Shown piece after piece: positions 5,569 through 7,900 of a stretch of DNA of 7,900 bases (its first letter is position 1; each line of letters starts with the position of its first letter). The DNA lies in assembly GCA_944385305.1 (NCBI GenBank), contig CALWWS010000095.1, positions 1 through 7,900 of the forward strand, read 5' to 3'. The stretch is from an uncultured Oscillospiraceae bacterium. Lineage in GTDB: Bacteria; Bacillota; Clostridia; Oscillospirales; Oscillospiraceae. The notes under the pieces are model-generated. The model saw nothing but the letters and a program-made list of their open reading frames with translations, made no database searches and was not told the DNA's origin. Made by a program: the position numbers and the translations under genes.

Positions 5569-7119
5569 TTACTTCTTAGACGCAGCCAGCTCGGCGGCGT
5601 CCATCTCGGCCTGGATCTCAGCGATCTGGGCGGACTTCATCTTAATATAAGCGGGATTGGCGTTCTTGCCCACAGCCAGGTTGCCGATGATCAGAACCAC
5701 CAGAGAGGCAATCAGAGTAACATAGCCGTTGGGCAGATTCAAGCCCGTGGCGTTGGCCACAGTGGTCTGCAGGCCAGCGAAGGACCACAGCAGGTTCAGA
5801 ATCCAGGCCACAGCCAGGGTCGCGGCGGCCACCTTGCCGTTGCTCTTCCAGAACATACCGAAGATAAACAGCCAGAAAATGGGTACAATCCAAGCGAACA
5901 CCCACTCGATGGCGCCCAGAATGGTGGGCAGGAAGGTGGAGACCATAATGGCGATGAGGGCCACAATAATGATCATAACGCGGTTGACGTTGATGAGCTC
6001 CTTGGGGCTGGCCTTGGGGCGGAACAGGGGACGATAGATATCGTTCACCCACAGGGTGGCGGTGGTCAGAGAGGTCATGGCGAAGGTGGACAGGATAGCC
6101 GCCAGCAGAGCCGCCAGCAGCAGGGCAGACACGAAAGCGGGCAGCACATTCACCAGCATGGTGGTAGTGGCCAGCTTGGCGCCCAGGTCGGCGTACTCGG
6201 GGATGGAGCGGGCCACCAGGGCCAGCGCCACGGCGAAGGAACCGAACATACCGTTCAGGGGGGCGGCAATCCACACGGTCTTGCGGATGGCCTTGTCGCT
6301 GCGGGCGGACATGAAGGTCTGCATGAGCATCTGGCTAATGCTCTGGCAGAAGGTCACGGCGATGATCTGGCCCACGGCGAAGGTGATCATCAGGTCGGGA
6401 GTACCGAAGATGTTGGTGAAGAAGCTGGTCTCGGGAGCGGCATCCAGAACGGCCTTGGCGTTGTCATAAGCGCCGGGCAGCTTGATGCCCACCACGATGC
6501 AGGCCACCACCAGGCCAATGTACATCACAATGGCGTTGATGTTGTTAACCGCGCCCACTTCCTTCATGCCGGCGAACACCACGTACAGGATGCCCAGGAT
6601 ACCGCCGACGATAACGGCCTGCTGCACATCCCAGCCGGTCAGGGTGGCGATAACGATACCCACGCCCTGGCACTCCAGGGTCAGCACGCCCCAGATCTGG
6701 CCGGCCATGATGCAGGTGATGGCCAGGGAGGGGCCCTTGCCGTACATCTCCTTCAGAGCCTGAGGAACAGTGGTAATGCCCACTTTGCGCACCCAAAGGC
6801 CGGTGCAGAAGCAGGCGATAACAATCATGATAACGTGCGCCAGGCTGAACCACACAGAAACGGAGCCCTGGTTATAGGTCATCTCAAAGATGCCGGTGAT
6901 GTGGGCGGAGCCCAGCACCGTCAGAGCGATGGTGGTAGCCAGCGTGAAGACGCCCATGCCGCGGCCGGCCAGGACGAAATCGTCCGCCTTGCCCTGGGCA
7001 TGCGCCTCAGCGGAGGCGTGGGCAGCCTTCTTCTTCTCCATATAGGACAGCGCGAAAGTACAACCGAGGATAACGACCAGCTCGTAAATTACGACGCCGA
7101 TAATAACACCAGTCTGCAT
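5569..7119 (-). CDS. Sodium:solute symporter (SSS family)
   Basis: Inner-membrane transporter of 516 residues, a normal length for the family. About 13 hydrophobic segments are visible (roughly 5-26, 55-75, 85-108, 132-155, 163-185, 190-212, 240-265, 282-304, 318-346, 375-397, 400-422, 428-450, 462-484), giving the LeuT-fold layout of this family. The stretch AAILSTFAMTSLTTATLWVNDIYRP (from about residue 340) corresponds to the SSS signature containing the sodium-site Ser/Thr, here Ser344 and Thr345. The loop after helix 1 is long and Lys/Ala/His-rich (about 28-45), and the tail is charged (about 493-516). The ATG at 7119 follows GGAGAGGGGG. The gene is downstream of the cupin gene (170-bp gap with a large inverted repeat) and 13 nt upstream of the first microprotein gene. 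I found no minus-strand sigma-54 promoter in front of it, so it may be read from upstream of the cupin. The substrate cannot be assigned; the gene context suggests the substrate of the local pathway. Confidence 0.92.
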   Translation of the reverse strand: MQTGVIIGVVIYELVVILGCTFALSYMEKKKAAHASAEAHAQGKADDFVLAGRGMGVFTLATTIALTVLGSAHITGIFEMTYNQGSVSVWFSLAHVIMIVIACFCTGLWVRKVGITTVPQALKEMYGKGPSLAITCIMAGQIWGVLTLECQGVGIVIATLTGWDVQQAVIVGGILGILYVVFAGMKEVGAVNNINAIVMYIGLVVACIVVGIKLPGAYDNAKAVLDAAPETSFFTNIFGTPDLMITFAVGQIIAVTFCQSISQMLMQTFMSARSDKAIRKTVWIAAPLNGMFGSFAVALALVARSIPEYADLGAKLATTTMLVNVLPAFVSALLLAALLAAILSTFAMTSLTTATLWVNDIYRPLFRPKASPKELINVNRVMIIIVALIAIMVSTFLPTILGAIEWVFAWIVPIFWLFIFGMFWKSNGKVAAATLAVAWILNLLWSFAGLQTTVANATGLNLPNGYVTLIASLVVLIIGNLAVGKNANPAYIKMKSAQIAEIQAEMDAAELAASKK

Positions 7120-7170
7120 ACTGGTTAAATCCCCCTCTCCAAGAGTAAAACAATTAATTTTTCAAGGTGG

Positions 7171-7234
7171 GACAGGAAAATGGCACATAAATCGCAACGA
7201 TATTTCTGACGGTTTATGTGCCATTTTGCCTGTC
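7171..7234. repeat. Large inverted repeat (21-bp stem) between cupin and symporter genes
   Basis: Left arm 7171-7191 (GACAGGAAAATGGCACATAAA) pairs with right arm 7213-7234 with only one bulged base; the loop is 21 nt. The arms carry inward-facing TGGCACA, the same heptamer family (TGTGYCA) seen near the sigma-54 promoters. No T-tract follows on the minus strand, so it is not a standard terminator. It could be an operator palindrome or an mRNA hairpin that processes or stabilises the cupin-symporter transcript. Confidence 0.6.
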
Positions 7235-7260
7235 ATCGTTAATTTGTCAGAATCCAATGT

Positions 7261-7277
7261 GCTGCGCTAGGCGCAGC
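7261..7277. repeat. Short GC-rich hairpin after the cupin stop codon
   Basis: Arms GCTGCGC (7261-7267) and GCGCAGC (7271-7277) surround a TAG loop, 12 nt beyond the cupin stop on the minus strand. No U-run follows, so it could be an mRNA end-protecting hairpin or chance. Confidence 0.35.
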
Positions 7278-7289
7278 GGAGCTTGCTGC

Positions 7290-7900
7290 TTAGCGGCAGG
7301 GGCTCAGGGAAACGGCGAAACGCACGCACTGCTTGCTGACGTTCTGGATCTCCCACTTGGCGCCCATGGGGATGACAACGGCAGTCTCCTGACGGTTCAT
7401 CTCCAGCTTCTCGCCGTCGACGGTGGCCACACACTGACCATTGTACATGTAGGCGATAACGTCGGACTTGGGGGTGTCCAGAGTCAGGGTCTTGCCGGGC
7501 AGCACGTCCACAATGTGGAACTCCTGAGAGCCGGAGCCGCTGATCTCCTCGTCGGCCAGGGTGTGGAAGATCACGCCGTCCTTCTCAGTGACCTTAGCGT
7601 CGTTGACGTTCTTGATGTAGGGCTCGGAAGCCTTGAAGCCACGGGGGCACAGGGTGACCAGGAACTTCAGGGTAGCGGTGCCGTCGGGATACATCTCGTG
7701 GTCGCAGTTGCCGGGAGTCCACATAATGTCGCCGGGCTTGAAGGTGTAGCGCTTGCCGTTCATCATGGAGTAGCCATAGCCGTCCAGGATGTAGAACACA
7801 TGGTCAGCGGGGCCGTGGTTGGCAACCAGAGCAGCGCCGCCGAAGGTGATCTCGCAGGTGGAGAAGTACTGATAAGTCCAGTCGGGGCCGGCGGGATCGT
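7290..7900 (-). CDS. Two-domain cupin protein (N-terminus outside the window)
   Basis: 202 codons are visible from the right edge to the TAA at 7290-7292. The reading frame stays open to the edge, so the true start lies outside; a GTG at 7799 is internal to the first cupin motif. The first cupin domain (about visible residues 15-90) has HGPADHVFYILDGYG (28-42) and FKPGDIMWTPGNCDHEMYP (53-71). Likely metal ligands are His28, His33 and His67. The usual Glu of motif 1 is replaced by His33. The second cupin half (about 125-200) has the strand pattern and a PMGA turn but no His cluster, so it probably lacks metal. Bicupins include sugar, ureidoglycine and lyase enzymes as well as sensors; I cannot assign the reaction. 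Position upstream of the symporter and codon use as biased as that of the M24 gene suggest it belongs to the same catabolic set. Confidence 0.8.
   Translation of the reverse strand, partial: DPAGPDWTYQYFSTCEITFGGAALVANHGPADHVFYILDGYGYSMMNGKRYTFKPGDIMWTPGNCDHEMYPDGTATLKFLVTLCPRGFKASEPYIKNVNDAKVTEKDGVIFHTLADEEISGSGSQEFHIVDVLPGKTLTLDTPKSDVIAYMYNGQCVATVDGEKLEMNRQETAVVIPMGAKWEIQNVSKQCVRFAVSLSPCR

Noticed and set aside
7261..7277. GC hairpin as an intrinsic terminator of the cupin gene
   Set aside because: Only 7 bp with a 3-nt loop and no T-run on either side; kept as a repeat only.
1..7900. Mobile element, CRISPR array, tRNA/rRNA or riboswitch
   Set aside because: No transposase, no regular spacer-repeat array, no cloverleaf, and no recognisable aptamer core was seen by eye on either strand.

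Overview
The window looks like chromosomal DNA of an anaerobic, fairly GC-rich Firmicute, probably a clostridial (Oscillospiraceae-type) bacterium. This rests on strong GGAGG-type ribosome binding sites, a close resemblance of the first gene to clostridial 4-hydroxybutyrate dehydrogenase, an AcoR-type sigma-54 activator, and compact genes with GC-rich third positions. The species assignment is inference. There are no rRNA or tRNA genes, no CRISPR array, and no insertion sequence or phage gene.

Layout. Bases 1-1072 (minus) hold most of an iron-dependent alcohol dehydrogenase of the 4-hydroxybutyrate dehydrogenase type; its C-terminus is cut by the window edge. Bases 1362-3344 (minus) encode a 660-residue sigma-54 enhancer-binding activator (GAF-PAS-AAA+-Fis HTH). 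A 528-bp intergenic region separates it from a divergent gene at 3873-5108 (plus). That gene encodes a creatinase/aminopeptidase-P fold (M24) protein in which one of the five usual metal ligands is cysteine. The plus-strand gene ends in a strong terminator. It faces a minus-strand cluster that ends in its own terminator: a cupin protein (7290 to beyond the right edge), a sodium:solute symporter (5569-7119), and two very small single-span membrane proteins of 35 and 36 residues (5448-5555 and 5325-5435).

How the parts fit. I find -24/-12 (sigma-54) promoter matches in front of three genes: the dehydrogenase (1160-1175, minus), the regulator itself (3405-3420, minus) and the M24 gene (3781-3796, plus). 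Candidate activator sites lie about 100-190 bp upstream of the predicted starts: a TGTGYCA cluster, plus a CACTCTGTCC element shared by the dehydrogenase and M24 upstream regions. The simplest reading is a substrate-induced catabolic locus. The activator's GAF/PAS part would sense a small molecule, the symporter (perhaps with its two small partners) would import it, the M24 protein and cupin would transform it, and the dehydrogenase would handle a hydroxyacid/semialdehyde product. The substrate cannot be read from the sequence.

Most noteworthy are the two tiny membrane genes after the symporter, the M24 protein with an Asp-to-Cys change at a metal ligand, the sigma-54 regulon structure, and a 21-bp inverted repeat between the cupin and symporter genes.
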